Of a stretch of 64,000 nucleotides of DNA, positions 36,410 through 46,893 are shown one piece after another (position 1 is the first letter of the stretch; the number at the start of each line of letters is the position of its first letter). The position numbers were made by a program, and so were the translations under genes. The notes beneath the pieces were generated by a model. It was not told the DNA's origin, ran no database searches, and saw only the letters and a list, made by a program, of their open reading frames with translations. The stretch is from Climacium dendroides (Eukaryota > Streptophyta > Bryopsida > Hypnales > Climaciaceae). The stretch spans positions 28,337,213 through 28,401,212 of the forward strand of contig OX467084.1 in NCBI GenBank assembly GCA_950106755.1, in the 5' to 3' direction.

Positions 36410-38613
36410 ATGATATCATATAGAGATGCTATCAAGAATGGGGGCCGTCTGTCTGGAGATGATTACCTCCTCCTTCATTGTCAGCATACTCGAAGGATGG
36501 AGAAGGAGTACGCTCGAAACAAGAAGCACAATACCAAATTGGTCTACTCCTCTCCTACCCCTCGCCACTGCCATGCTGTCGAGAATCCTCAAACAGACTG
36601 GAGAGCCTCGCATCAATGACTTGGAGTTCCAGCATCAAGTGGCACGTCGACTCACCTAGTTGGCTCCGATACATCTTTCAATATACATGCTGTAGTTGAA
36701 AGAAAAAATCTACCGTTGAATTTCCAATGCAACTGGGCGGGACTCCTCACCAAGAACTTTCAAGTATTTCTCCATAATGCCATCGACTTCGCAACATTGT
36801 CACATGAAATCGACTATTTCCAAGATTATATTGTCATTGCTTGTTTTATTGGAGGAGCTCTTCCAGATTCAGCCTTGTAGAGCTGGTTGAATGATTTCAA
36901 GAACTTGATTCAACCATATCATTATATTCTCCATAAACATGCGGATTATGGGTTTCATTATTTGAAGCTCAATTGCGAGGCAGCGGTGAAAAAGGCCATC
37001 AACATACAATTACACCGTTTTTTGGGTGGTGAAGTGTTATACCAACGTTGCGTTCTAGCATTTTGCCCTGCATCCCCCAAAGGTATTCTCCAACCATGCT
37101 GGCTCACCTTGGACGACCTTCCCCTGGAACTCATCCTGTTTTCAGCCTCCATTGCCAGCTTGCTTGGGAACATCCTTACAGTCGATATACCTAATCCAGC
37201 CCTCAGTCCCCATAAGTATTACATCAACCTTAATGTGGACCAAGGGTGGGCATCATGCATTCGGGTAGGCTTCGATGATACACGCATTGTGGACATCCAT
37301 ATTACTTATGAAGATCCGAGGCTTAGTTGTTCCAAGTGCCGCTCTATCTCTCATCCAACAACAGAATGTTCAATTATGACACCTCTCCCGGCTCAAGGAC
37401 TCCCTCAAGGTTTGCAAAGTTAGAGTCGGGGTAGTATTCTAATGGGCGATTCCATGCTCCATATGCCCAGTCTAAGTCTTCAATGGACTGCAAATTTAAT
37501 CATCATGGGTATCGATCCAAACAACAACCGCGCCCCTCGCCACCTGTACTGGACAAAGATGGATGGATCGAAGTTAATGGTCGGCATCGATGGAGGGGCC
37601 GTGCTCCTACCCCTACAAGTTCTAGTCCCTATTGGGCGAGACGTGTGTCGATAGAGAAACACAGAAATGAACAAGAGAGGGAGGAGTCTTATAATCAAAG
37701 GTAAGAGTCTTCAAAAGCTCAAGGGGACTCACAACTTCCTCCATCTGCCAAACGGGGGAGAGAGCAGCCAGGTGTATTGCATGGAGGAAGTACTAGCAGG
37801 CCTACTAGTATACCAACCTTGCCAAGCTTTAATTTAGGAGGCGATCTCGATTTAGACCCACCTTGCAACGACCATCTTCAACCAACCAAGATATTGGAGC
37901 CACTTCCATCCTCTGCCATTAAGTCTTGTAAGTCTTCATTACTTCCTCTTCCTCCTCCTCCTACCCTATATATTTCTAACCTACCCAACACCAACCATCC
38001 TCTATCCGCAATTGATCAATCTTCTTCTCGCAAGCATGTCCCTCCTACTTTAGCTTCAGCCTCCCTCCATACCCCAAATCTACCCATTCCTAATACTCTA
38101 TCAGACAATCCCTCCCCTCCTTCATCAACCATTAGATCCCAACCTCATAACCCTCAGCTTTCTATTACTCATGGGGAATCTGAGAACATACCCATAGCTA
38201 GTGATTATTTATCATCCTTTCCCAACTTAGACACATTGCTTGATAATGACCTCTTTACAAATGCCCTACCTAGTCTTCCTGAGAACATTTCCCAATCTAG
38301 ACCCTCCTCCCCACTCTCTGACCATGGTACTTCGTTGGCAATAAAGGTTTATCAACATATTGTTGGGTCCCTTCCGCAATGGAGAGTTCTGGACAACATA
38401 TTACATACCTCCCACCAGATTGGTGATTCGTCCTTGAGACACACTAAAATTTTGGCTAGGCAACGTGGTAAAAGTAGCCAACCCTATGAGCCTCAGATGC
38501 AACCTAACGCACGCACACTTGACCCTACGTTAGCTTCTTGGGGATATAGCCTAGTCTCATCTTCTGATCGCGCAGGGAGCGTTGGAAAAACTCCCGATCC
38601 ACGAAGCTCATGA
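36410..38613 (+). pseudogene. LINE ORF1 (DUF4283-like and zinc knuckle), disrupted
   Basis: Nucleic-acid-binding protein of the LINE ribonucleoprotein. The likely start is ATG 36410 (MISYRDAIKNGG). Pieces then read in several frames: about 36711-37423 is the DUF4283-like region with one in-frame TAG near 36878 and ends in a CX2CX4HX4C knuckle (CSKCRSISHPTTEC, about 37328-37369). The tail (37777-38613) is proline- and serine-rich, as usual for plant LINE ORF1. Its last codons overlap ORF2 in an ATGA stop-start junction at 38610-38613. Confidence 0.85.
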
Positions 38614-41600
38614 AGATACGGATTCTCTCACATAATGTTAGGGGCTTGAATGACCCAGCCGCTATAGATAATCTTCGGCACTATATTAGCAAGAATCCAG
38701 TTGATTTTCTTTCTCTACAAGAACACAAACTTCGAGGTCAAGGTATTACAAATCTTGGGAGAGTACTATGGCGTCACGCCACCACCTTTTGCACAGAGGT
38801 AGAAGTAGGCTACACTATGGATGGGAGAAATGTTGGCAAGGGAGGAGTAGAGGCATTAATAGCACCCAAATGGGCCAAGTTTATCTCTAAGTCTGGTTCT
38901 CTCTTGGGTGGGAAAGTACAATGGTTTATCCTTAATCGTGTCCCGAGTGGAGATTTTGGGTTCATAAATATTTATGCACCCCATGAACCTCATCATTGTA
39001 GAATTATGTGGGAAACTTTGAGTAGAGAGCTATCATATAATTGTAGATGGATACTCCTTGGTGACTTCAATATGGTCGAACGTCGAGTAGATAAATCTAG
39101 CTCTTGTGGGAAGGCTATGCCTACAAACGAGAGACTTTTGTTTAATGGGTTGAAAAAAGCTTTGCAAGTGACTGAATTTTCCCTCACTATGCCCTCTCTT
39201 TTGTTCTCATGGGACAATGCTAGGAAGGATGACTCACAAGTTATGGCACGTCTTGATAGATGCTACGTCTTCCAAGACGCTGCCAATGGGCAAGGAAATT
39301 TTTTGGAATATAAGATTAAGGGAGACAATACGAGATCTGATCACTCCCCAGTATCTCTAGTGATCGAGTTCACTAGTTCTCCGCCTCGCCCAAGTAGATG
39401 GGTGATGTCCTCTTTACATTTTGAAGATACTGATACATTGATCCGTGGAATATGGGCTTCTATGCCTATCTCAGCTTCTTTCTTCACCAAATTAAAACAG
39501 GTTACTCAATTTTATTGTGGTTACTATATTAGAAGAGCTCATGGCAACAAGGTACTTGAGGAATCTCTTTGTGCTAGTTTGGAGCAGAAAACAGCATTTC
39601 TTCAGAATATGCCACTTTGTCCTCAATTACAACAAGAGGTTTCTAAACTCAAATCTAATCTTGTTAATTTCAAAAATTATAAGATTGAAGGACGCAAGAT
39701 TAGATCTCGTGCTTGATGGAGACTCTTTGGGGACAAGGTATCGACTGAATTCTTCAAGTCTGTACGAGAAACCCGGATCTCATCTTCCATCATGGAACTG
39801 AAAGATGAACAAGATGTTCTTAAACATAATAGGGAAGAACTTGACTTTATTTGCACGGAGTTCTATAAAAAATTGTACTCCCAAGGTATTCGTAGCAATG
39901 AATCAATTGCAAATAGTGAAGCCATCATTTCTTGTGTTAAAACACAAAATCTCGGCTCCTATGGCTTTTGAGCTCGATCGCCCATTAACTGAGAAAGAAC
40001 TACATGGAGCTTTATTATCAATGGCCAAGGGGTGTAGCCTAGGCCCTAATGGAGTTACAATAGAATTTTACCAACGATTTTGGGACCTAATAGGTCCAGA
40101 TTTCTTCACAATGGTTCAACAGTCAATTAACCAAGGCCACTTTCCACATGGTATGACTTCTAGTATTATAGCACTTTTATTTAAAACTAGTGACCGAGCA
40201 GATTTATCTAACTGGAGACCTATTACCTTATTAAATCCATCTTATAAAATTGTAGCAAAGGCCCTTCAAATCAAGCTTCAAAGTATTCTTAGAGAAATCA
40301 TCAGTCCAGAACAATCTGCTTTCCTTCCATCAAGACATATCCTTAGTAACATTCTTTTGCAGTATGAAACAATTGAATGGGCTCGAGAATCCGACCAAGA
40401 CTTGATCTTCCTCCAACTCGACTTCATGAAAGCCTATGATGTGGTTTCATGGGATTTTTTGTTCCAAACAATGCAAAAGTTAGGAATACCAAGGGCCTTT
40501 TCTCACTTAGTCTCCGTGCTCCTAAAAGATGCCTCTGCCACAGTCTTGCTTAATGGAAAAGCCACCTCTTCATTCTCTATTGAACGTGGTGTTAGACAAG
40601 AGTGTCCTTTGGCACCTTATCTCTTCCTCATTGTTGGTGAAGCTTTCAATATGGCTGTTTCAGAAGAACAGCTTCAAAGAAGAATTCATGGTATTAATCT
40701 TCCTGATAGCAACCTTAAACAACTCTTGGCCCAATATTCTAATGACACTGGGTTCTTTGTGAGGGGTCAAGAAGAAGACCTTCGAAATACCATACTTTTT
40801 ATGAATGGATTTGGATCAGCATCAGGTTTAATCCTCAATTGGACTAAGAGTGTGTGCTATTGGTTCTCAAAACTACCAAGGCCATTGTGGCTTGACCAAT
40901 TTGGTTTGACTTGGCGTCCTCCAAGGTCTTTAAACAAACTACTAGGGGCTCCTTTTGGTATCTCGCTAGAGACTTAAGACATTGATGGCTTCCTCCAACA
41001 AAAGATCTCCAAGAAACTTTCATATTGGACATCTCAAAGACTCTCTCTTGCAAGTAGGATTACAGTAGTTAATGCGATACTCCTCTCTACACTCTATTAT
41101 TTTATAGCCATATGGAGTGGCTCCATCCAAGCTATTAGATCCATTCGAGGTAACCTTCGGAATTATTTATGGAGCGGTGCCGAACACTTGACACACTCTA
41201 GAGTTTGTTGGGATGATTGTTGTCTCCCCAAGTTGGAAGGGGGTTCAAATTACTAGATCCTGAGGTATCTTTAGCTGCTCTATTAGTTAAATGGATCCTT
41301 TTTGCAATTGAACCAGGCATATCCAATCTCAAAACTTTGTTGAGATATAGGATCAATAAGATGAACCTTCTCCAAGTCAGGGTTATTGGTTCCCAACACA
41401 TGCTTGGATGATGGTACCGGGTCACTCCGTTTCCCGTGGCTCCAAAGTTTGGAATAGAGTTACAACAACTTGGTGACGCTTTGCCAAATATATTGAGCCT
41501 AATCCTCCTTCCAATGTTGATGAGGTCCTCTCTACAAGTATTTGGTGGACTACTCGATATATTGGGTCAAGTTTCAATTTCTCCATAGACCGAGCTAGAG

Positions 41601-42839
41601 TGCTAGCAAAAAATGGCTTGAGGACGATCGCTGATATATGGGACACTAGCACACAAGACTTCAAAACTTAGGAGGACATTCTGGCTTCCTATCATCTCTA
41701 CGAGATGGAACAAGTCCAGTGGTTCTTCTTAATCTCCAACATTCCTAACTCATGGAGAATGATGCTCACTCGTCAATTTAACCGAACTCAAAGCGGTACT
41801 TGGTTGGGCCTTTTTACTTGCTTAAACGATGAAGTCCCATCATTAGTCTGGCAAACCAAGTGCTTTGAAGATGTCAATAGGCTACAAATCTCACAATCAT
41901 TATCACTTGATGGTGACACTACCTATGCTGTGGTCGGCCACAACTCCAAGCAACTTTTAATTTTGCCTTCCCCCATTACCTCGGAGGCTCACATGGGTTA
42001 TATTCAAAGAATTCGGGTACTTGAGATCTCAAAGAACCGCAAAGGCAGGCTAGAGCTATTTTTTGCTAGAGCTCTCTAATCTCTCATGTTTGACCCCAGT
42101 CGTTGGTCTTGGAATATTGAAGCATCACTTCTCTCATACATGATTTCCATAGATAGGCAGCTAAGCTACTTACTCAATCACGTCGTCCCAAAAGATCCAT
42201 CTCATCAAAGTGGCCTAACACTCTTCCTGTTACATTTGAGCCAGATTGGAGGATGTATGGCTTAAAGCAAGGTCACAAAAGGAGACAACTTTCATGTGGT
42301 CAGTTTGGCAAAATGCCGTGGCAGTTCAATCTTGGAGGGCAAAAATTCAACCAGGTTTGGACATTAGCTGTTGTTGCTACTCTACAAAGCACTACAACAA
42401 TGGCAGTGTTTTATGACTGCAGAATTATGACTGAGGATGACTAGCGACTGCTTGCAGTCATATTCTTGAAGGCCAACACTTTGGAGAGAAATATGACTGC
42501 AAAATATGACTACCAGTCATTTTTACACCTTGTACTTCACAAGTGTATACTATACGACCATTAGGAATACCAAAGTACTTCATAGAGAACGTAGGGAACA
42601 TGTTTGGGAACGTTGAGTCATATTATCAATTATATTTTTATAGTAGTGAATTTTTTTTTTGGGCAATTCAAGAAAAATACGGGCAATTCTAAAAAATATA
42701 TAAATAAGCCATCATTTAAAATTTTGAAATCCTAGTCACCTACTTTTTTGGATTTTGAATCCTAGTCACCACTTTTTTAGTGTTTTGAGACCCTAGCCAT
42801 TATTTTTTTAGGGTTTTAGAACCCTAGCCGTCACTTCTT

Positions 42840-43400
42840 GTGGTTCTTCTTCTTTACCTTCTATTGTCTCTTAGCTCTCATTTGTTATTGCTTTTTGTTG
42901 CATTTCAACTCTTGTTTCTTGTTGCTCTTTACTTCATGTTTCTTGCTTCTTATTGTTGCATCTAAATTCTTTTTTTCTCTTGCATTTGAATTCTTTCTTC
43001 TTTTTAGTTCTTGTTTTGTAATTCTTGCTTCTTATTTCTTTTTGTTGCATCTACACTCTCATTTCTTGTTGTTTCTTGTTATGTCTTAGTTGTTGCTTTT
43101 TGTTTCTTCTTGTGTCTTAGTTGTTGCTTCTTATTTCCTCTTGTGTCTTAGTTGTTGCTTCTTATTTCCTCTTGTGTCTTAATTGTTACGTCTTAGTTGT
43201 TGTTTCTTATTTTGTGTTTCTTATTTTGTGTTTCTTCTTACGTTTTAGTTGTTGTTTCTTGTTTCTTCTTGTGTCTTAATTGTTATTTCTTGTTTCTTGT
43301 TGTATCTTAGTTGTTGCTTAGTTGTTGCTTCTTATTTCTTGTTGCATCTTAACTTTTACTTCTTGTTATTTCTTAATACTTATCTTTTTTTTCTTGTTTC
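42840..43400. repeat. Pyrimidine-rich minisatellite
   Basis: Irregular tandem copies of TTGTGTCTTAGTTGTTGCTT and TTGTTTCTTGTT-like units. Period is near 31 bp in the best part (43100-43190). Leucine-, serine- and phenylalanine-rich ORFs across it are repeat artefacts. Confidence 0.85.
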
Positions 43401-43540
43401 CTCCATCATTAATCTTATTCTTCCTATCCTAAACTTAAGCTACATATTTTGTGTTGTTATAAGCCTTTGAAGGTTGAGCTTTGTTGTTCAATCACTAAAA
43501 ATTAACCTCTCATTTCTTTAATTGTATATGCAGACACCAA

Positions 43541-43631
43541 AAGTTGAAACAAAGACATTGGAGGCTACTTACAACCCAATGAAACCATCTTCACATTATT
43601 GTAAGGATTGTAGGCCTTATTGGATTGTGTG
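43541..43631 (+). pseudogene. Possible last exon of a CACTA internal gene
   Basis: After TTTAATTGTATATGCAG (a good acceptor) an open stretch reads TPKVETKTLEATYNPMKPS, then HYCKDCRPYWIV and stops. A CxxC pair is present. In its position before the subterminal array it could be what remains of the element's transposase-associated gene, or a captured host exon. I cannot assign it. Confidence 0.35.
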
Positions 43632-43859
43632 AATGATTCATTGTGATATATATATTTTGTATTAGTGACTAATAAATGTCAATGAAGATAGTTGTATTTG
43701 TTCTTGCATTCTCCTTCTTTAATATGATTATCTCTCATATATCTCTAAAATCATATATTATGTATTCATTTTTAATTGCATGAGGCTTTTTATTCAATTG
43801 TCAAATCATCTTGATGTATGATAGTTATATATTATGTCCATTTAAAATGCATTAAAAAT

Positions 43860-44480
43860 GTGATTGTAGTTAGTAATATGACTGACAAGAGTCGTATTCT
43901 ACATCATTCAAAAATATGACTCATGAGAATCATTTTTCACATTAACAAGAATATGACTCACCAAAGTCATATTCCACATTACTGCAAAATATGACTCACC
44001 CTAATTATATTCCATGTAACCAAAAAATATGATTCATTGCAATCATATTCCATGTTACTACAAAATATGACTGACCGCAGTCATATTCCATATTACTACA
44101 AAAAATGACTTACCGCAGTCATATTTCATATCACTGCAAAATATAACTCACCCCAGTCATATTTCGCATCACTACAAAATATGACTCACTGCAGTCATAT
44201 TTCACATTACTGCAAAATATGACTCACTGCAGTCATATTTCACATCACTACAAAATATGACTCACCGCAGTCATATTCCACATCACTGCAAAATATGACT
44301 CACCGCAGTCATATTCCATGTTACTGCAAAATATGACTAACCACAGTCATATTCCATGTCATCAAAAAATATGACTCACTACAGTCATATTCCACGTCAT
44401 CAAAAATATGAATCATCGTAGTCATATTCTACGTCATCAAAAAATATGACTCAACATAGTCGTATTCCACGTAGGATTTT
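43860..44480. repeat. Subterminal CACTA array of ATGACT..AGTCAT units
   Basis: About fourteen diverged copies, roughly 40-45 bp apart, of CAAAATATGACTCACCGCAG then TCATATTCCACATCACTG. Each unit centres on an imperfect palindrome (ATGACT...AGTCAT). In En/Spm such subterminal repeats bind the transposase-accessory protein; by analogy these are probable binding sites. Confidence 0.9.
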
Positions 44481-45370
44481 TTTATTTGCCCGGGCAATTT
44501 AAGAAAAAGTCAAAATCCCCCTAGGATAGTCAAAGTATATGCCTAGTTGGCATACTATGGCTAAAAATGGGTATTTATACCCCTCAACCCATATGACTGC
44601 CAATATGACTGATGTCTGAAGCAACTGCTTCTAAACGACTGGAGTCAGTCATATTCCGAGTCATCTACACTTTTTTCTGCGTGAGTCATATTTTTTGATT
44701 TTACGACTCACTGCAGTCATATTTTGCAGTCATAAAACACTGCTTTTGTTGTAGTGAAGGCGGATGAAACTCTCATCCATAGATTCTACCAATGTCCACG
44801 TGCCTTGGAAGTATGGGAGTATGCCCAATCCATTCTTCACCATCTCTTGGGAGAACAACCGGTCTTGGGACCCCATACCTGGTTTGACCATATGATATGC
44901 ATTTTTGGCGCAATCCTTCCTCGCAAATTCATCAAACTTAGAACTATTTGGTCCCTCCTACGCGGCTCCGCGTTGTGGATCATCTGGATTGTATGCAACC
45001 AAAAGGTCTTCTCTCATATCCAATGGCCCTGTGGTCTTCTTCAAGGATGCCCTACTTGATTCAGGTCGAGCTACGCAGCTTAAAGCTAGGATTACATCTA
45101 GTCAAAAACCACAACAGGCTCCTCTTGTTTGGTTGAAATTTGATAAGATTTGGCTTACCTCTCCAGTCCTTGCCTCTCGGGACGGGAATTACATTAGATG
45201 GACTGGTAGTGGTCCTCTAGTTTGTCAGTTCTATTAGCTCTTCTTGCTCTCGTGCTCTTTTCTGTGTGTCCTCGCTCTTTTTTCTTTTGTCCAACCTTTG
45301 GGTTTGGCTATTTTGTATTGGTGTTTTTTTAATGCAATGGGTCTCCCATTTGTTCAAAAAAAAACAAAAA

Positions 45371-45386
45371 AAAACTTAGTGAAGAT
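45371..45386 (+). repeat. LINE target-site duplication, right copy
   Basis: AAAACTTAGTGAAGAT, following the A-rich tail of the LINE and identical to 35477-35492. Confidence 0.92.
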
Positions 45387-45480
45387 AAGGTGAAGCAATG
45401 CATTGATCCAAAATTGACATCTTAAATATCCTACCAAGGTTGTTGCTAAGGTGAAGTTCATCTCAAGACCGTTGTGCACA
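45387..45480 (+). pseudogene. PTI1-like kinase exon, 3' fragment
   Basis: Reads KVKQCIDPKLTS, then a stop and a frameshift, then YPTKVVAKVKF..PLCT, which follows the family order (DKVKQC.DPKL..YPPKAVAKMAAVAALC). It continues the fragment at 35469. The frame is broken independently of the LINE, so this is a decayed kinase copy. Beyond about 45480 I see no further match. Confidence 0.78.
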
Positions 45481-46893
45481 AATACTCGATTATTAATCTT
45501 CTTCACAATAACAACAATGCTCTATGATGATTACAAAACTATAACATTTTGAGCTACTTCTATATCTAATAGATCCTTAAACATTTTCCATAGCAATGGC
45601 TCTAACATTTTGTATGACTTTGGATATCAAATGGCAACCGTTGTAGCCCTATGTGTCCACTATGAGGCAAATTTTCATCCCAATATGAGACTTATTGTTG
45701 TCAAAGCACTGCAATTGCTATTATCAGCCATACTTGCTCTCCAACCAGGGGATATCAAGGGGGGAGTGAGATGGGCCACAATCATGTAGTTATCTTTGTG
45801 TCTTTGTTGAAGTGAAATTGGATTTTTTACTTGGCATCTTTTGATTTTCTCATATTGGTTTATTCTACATATAGTCAACTTATAAGGGTTGTGATTGTCA
45901 TTGTAGTCACTACAACAAGCATTCTAGTGTCTTCAATATGAACTAATTTTAATTTACTTTCCATATATGGTCTCTCAAAACTAACAAGTATAAAGTGGGC
46001 AAATAGATATAGTGACAATTGTAGGATTGGACTACTTGACATTTTTTATTGACCATGATTAGCTAGGTTGGAAGTATAATACTTTGGTTTGGCATCTTTG
46101 ACACTATTGATCTTGGTGTATAGAACAAGAGCTTTAAAATGATATACTTATTGAAATTTAAAAACTATATTAAAATGAGAAAATGCCACCATTGCTAAGA
46201 TTACTCTCTCAAAAAAAATTGCTCATCAACAAAGCCAAATTTTGCTGAAAATTTGAAATTATTATGATTTATTGAAGTGATTCTAAATAAAATTTTGATT
46301 TTTTTACCAAAGGTATAAAGTACAATGAAGGGCATTACAATAAATGAAATTCATCCATATATCTAAATTTAAGTATTTTTATTATACCATGATAATACAT
46401 GTTGAACTTTTTAATTCAATGAAAGATTTATAAATTTTCAAAATTTTCAAAAAATTCAAAGAGGAGTAGAAATTAGACTTGATAAGTTTCATTTTGTTAG
46501 TTAATCTCAAATGCAATAGAATTCATTTTCATGGTTTAAACTTAGTTTAAGTAGAAAGAATACAAAAAATACAAAATACACTCTAAGGTGAACTGTTTTT
46601 ACTACTCTTTTGTACCTGTGCCCCCATGTAAAATCCAAAAATAGCTTGAATGACTAGAATTTAGCTTAAAGACATGTCATAACTAGTGAAAATTCTTCTC
46701 AAAAAAATTTGCATGAAATTCATCATTCCATGTCCATCCGACAAATGTCTCAAAATCATCCAGAAGACATTTTTTTTTATCAACACTGAAAGTAAGCAAG
46801 TTCAATTTGCTTTCTTTATCAATGTAAGCTTCACATGTACAATATAGTTCATTATTTTAATAATGTTTAATCCTATTATTAGTCTTTACTATA
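45481..46893. other. Intergenic, no gene seen
   Basis: AT-rich. A CACTACAACAAGC sequence at 45908, preceded by CATTGTAGT, looks like a CACTA end, but no partner end with a matching target duplication was found. Confidence 0.5.

Larger units (their letters stand above)
42390..44756. mobile_element. Non-autonomous CACTA transposon inside LINE ORF2
   Basis: 2367 bp. Ends are CACTACAACAATGGCAGTGT and the complement of CACTACAACAAAAGCAGTGT, followed on both sides by TTTATGACTGCA. The target duplication is AAG (42387-42389 and 44757-44759), the 3 bp size expected of CACTA/En-Spm elements. No transposase is present. Subterminal regions are full of the palindrome ATGACTGCAGTCAT. Internally there are ACCCTAGCCAT-like repeats (42730-42830), a pyrimidine-rich minisatellite (42840-43400), a possible terminal exon (about 43541-43631) and a large subterminal array (43860-44480). 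Confidence 0.95.
38610..45237 (+). pseudogene. LINE ORF2: endonuclease, reverse transcriptase, zf-RVT; disrupted
   Basis: Target-primed reverse transcription enzyme. An APE-type endonuclease (38610 to about 39380) shows SHNVRGLN, SLQEHKL, LLGDFNM and SDHSPV. A TGA at 39714-39716 and a frameshift near 39960 precede the reverse transcriptase (about 39960-40977): NWRPITLL, QLDFMKAYDVVSWDFL (motif A), GVRQECPLAPYLF (motif B, usually GVRQGCPLSP) and QYSNDTGFF (motif C, usually YADD). More stops follow from 40975. The zinc-binding tail (ETLIHRFYQCPRALEVWE) resumes at 44757, directly after the CACTA insertion; the junction restores TKADETLIH when one AAG is removed. Confidence 0.9.
35493..45370 (+). 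mobile_element. L1-type LINE retrotransposon, inactive, split by a CACTA element
   Basis: A complete structure with a 5' untranslated region (35493 to about 36409), ORF1, ORF2 and an A-rich 3' tail (about 45356-45370), flanked by a 16 bp target-site duplication. Excluding the inserted CACTA element at 42390-44756, it is about 7.5 kb. The 5' region is less AT-rich than the flanks. Both ORFs carry stops and frameshifts, so the copy is dead. It lies in the sense direction of a PTI1-like kinase exon. Confidence 0.93.

Noticed and set aside
42838..43470. Hydrophobic ORFs resembling membrane proteins
   Set aside because: They translate a pyrimidine-rich minisatellite inside the CACTA element.
43860..44480. 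Resemblance to a CRISPR array
   Set aside because: Units are diverged, palindromic and continuous without unique spacers, they lie inside a CACTA transposon, and this is a plant nuclear sequence.
45907..45930. CACTACAACAAGC as the end of another CACTA element
   Set aside because: No opposite end with a matching 3 bp duplication could be found, so only the isolated motif is noted.
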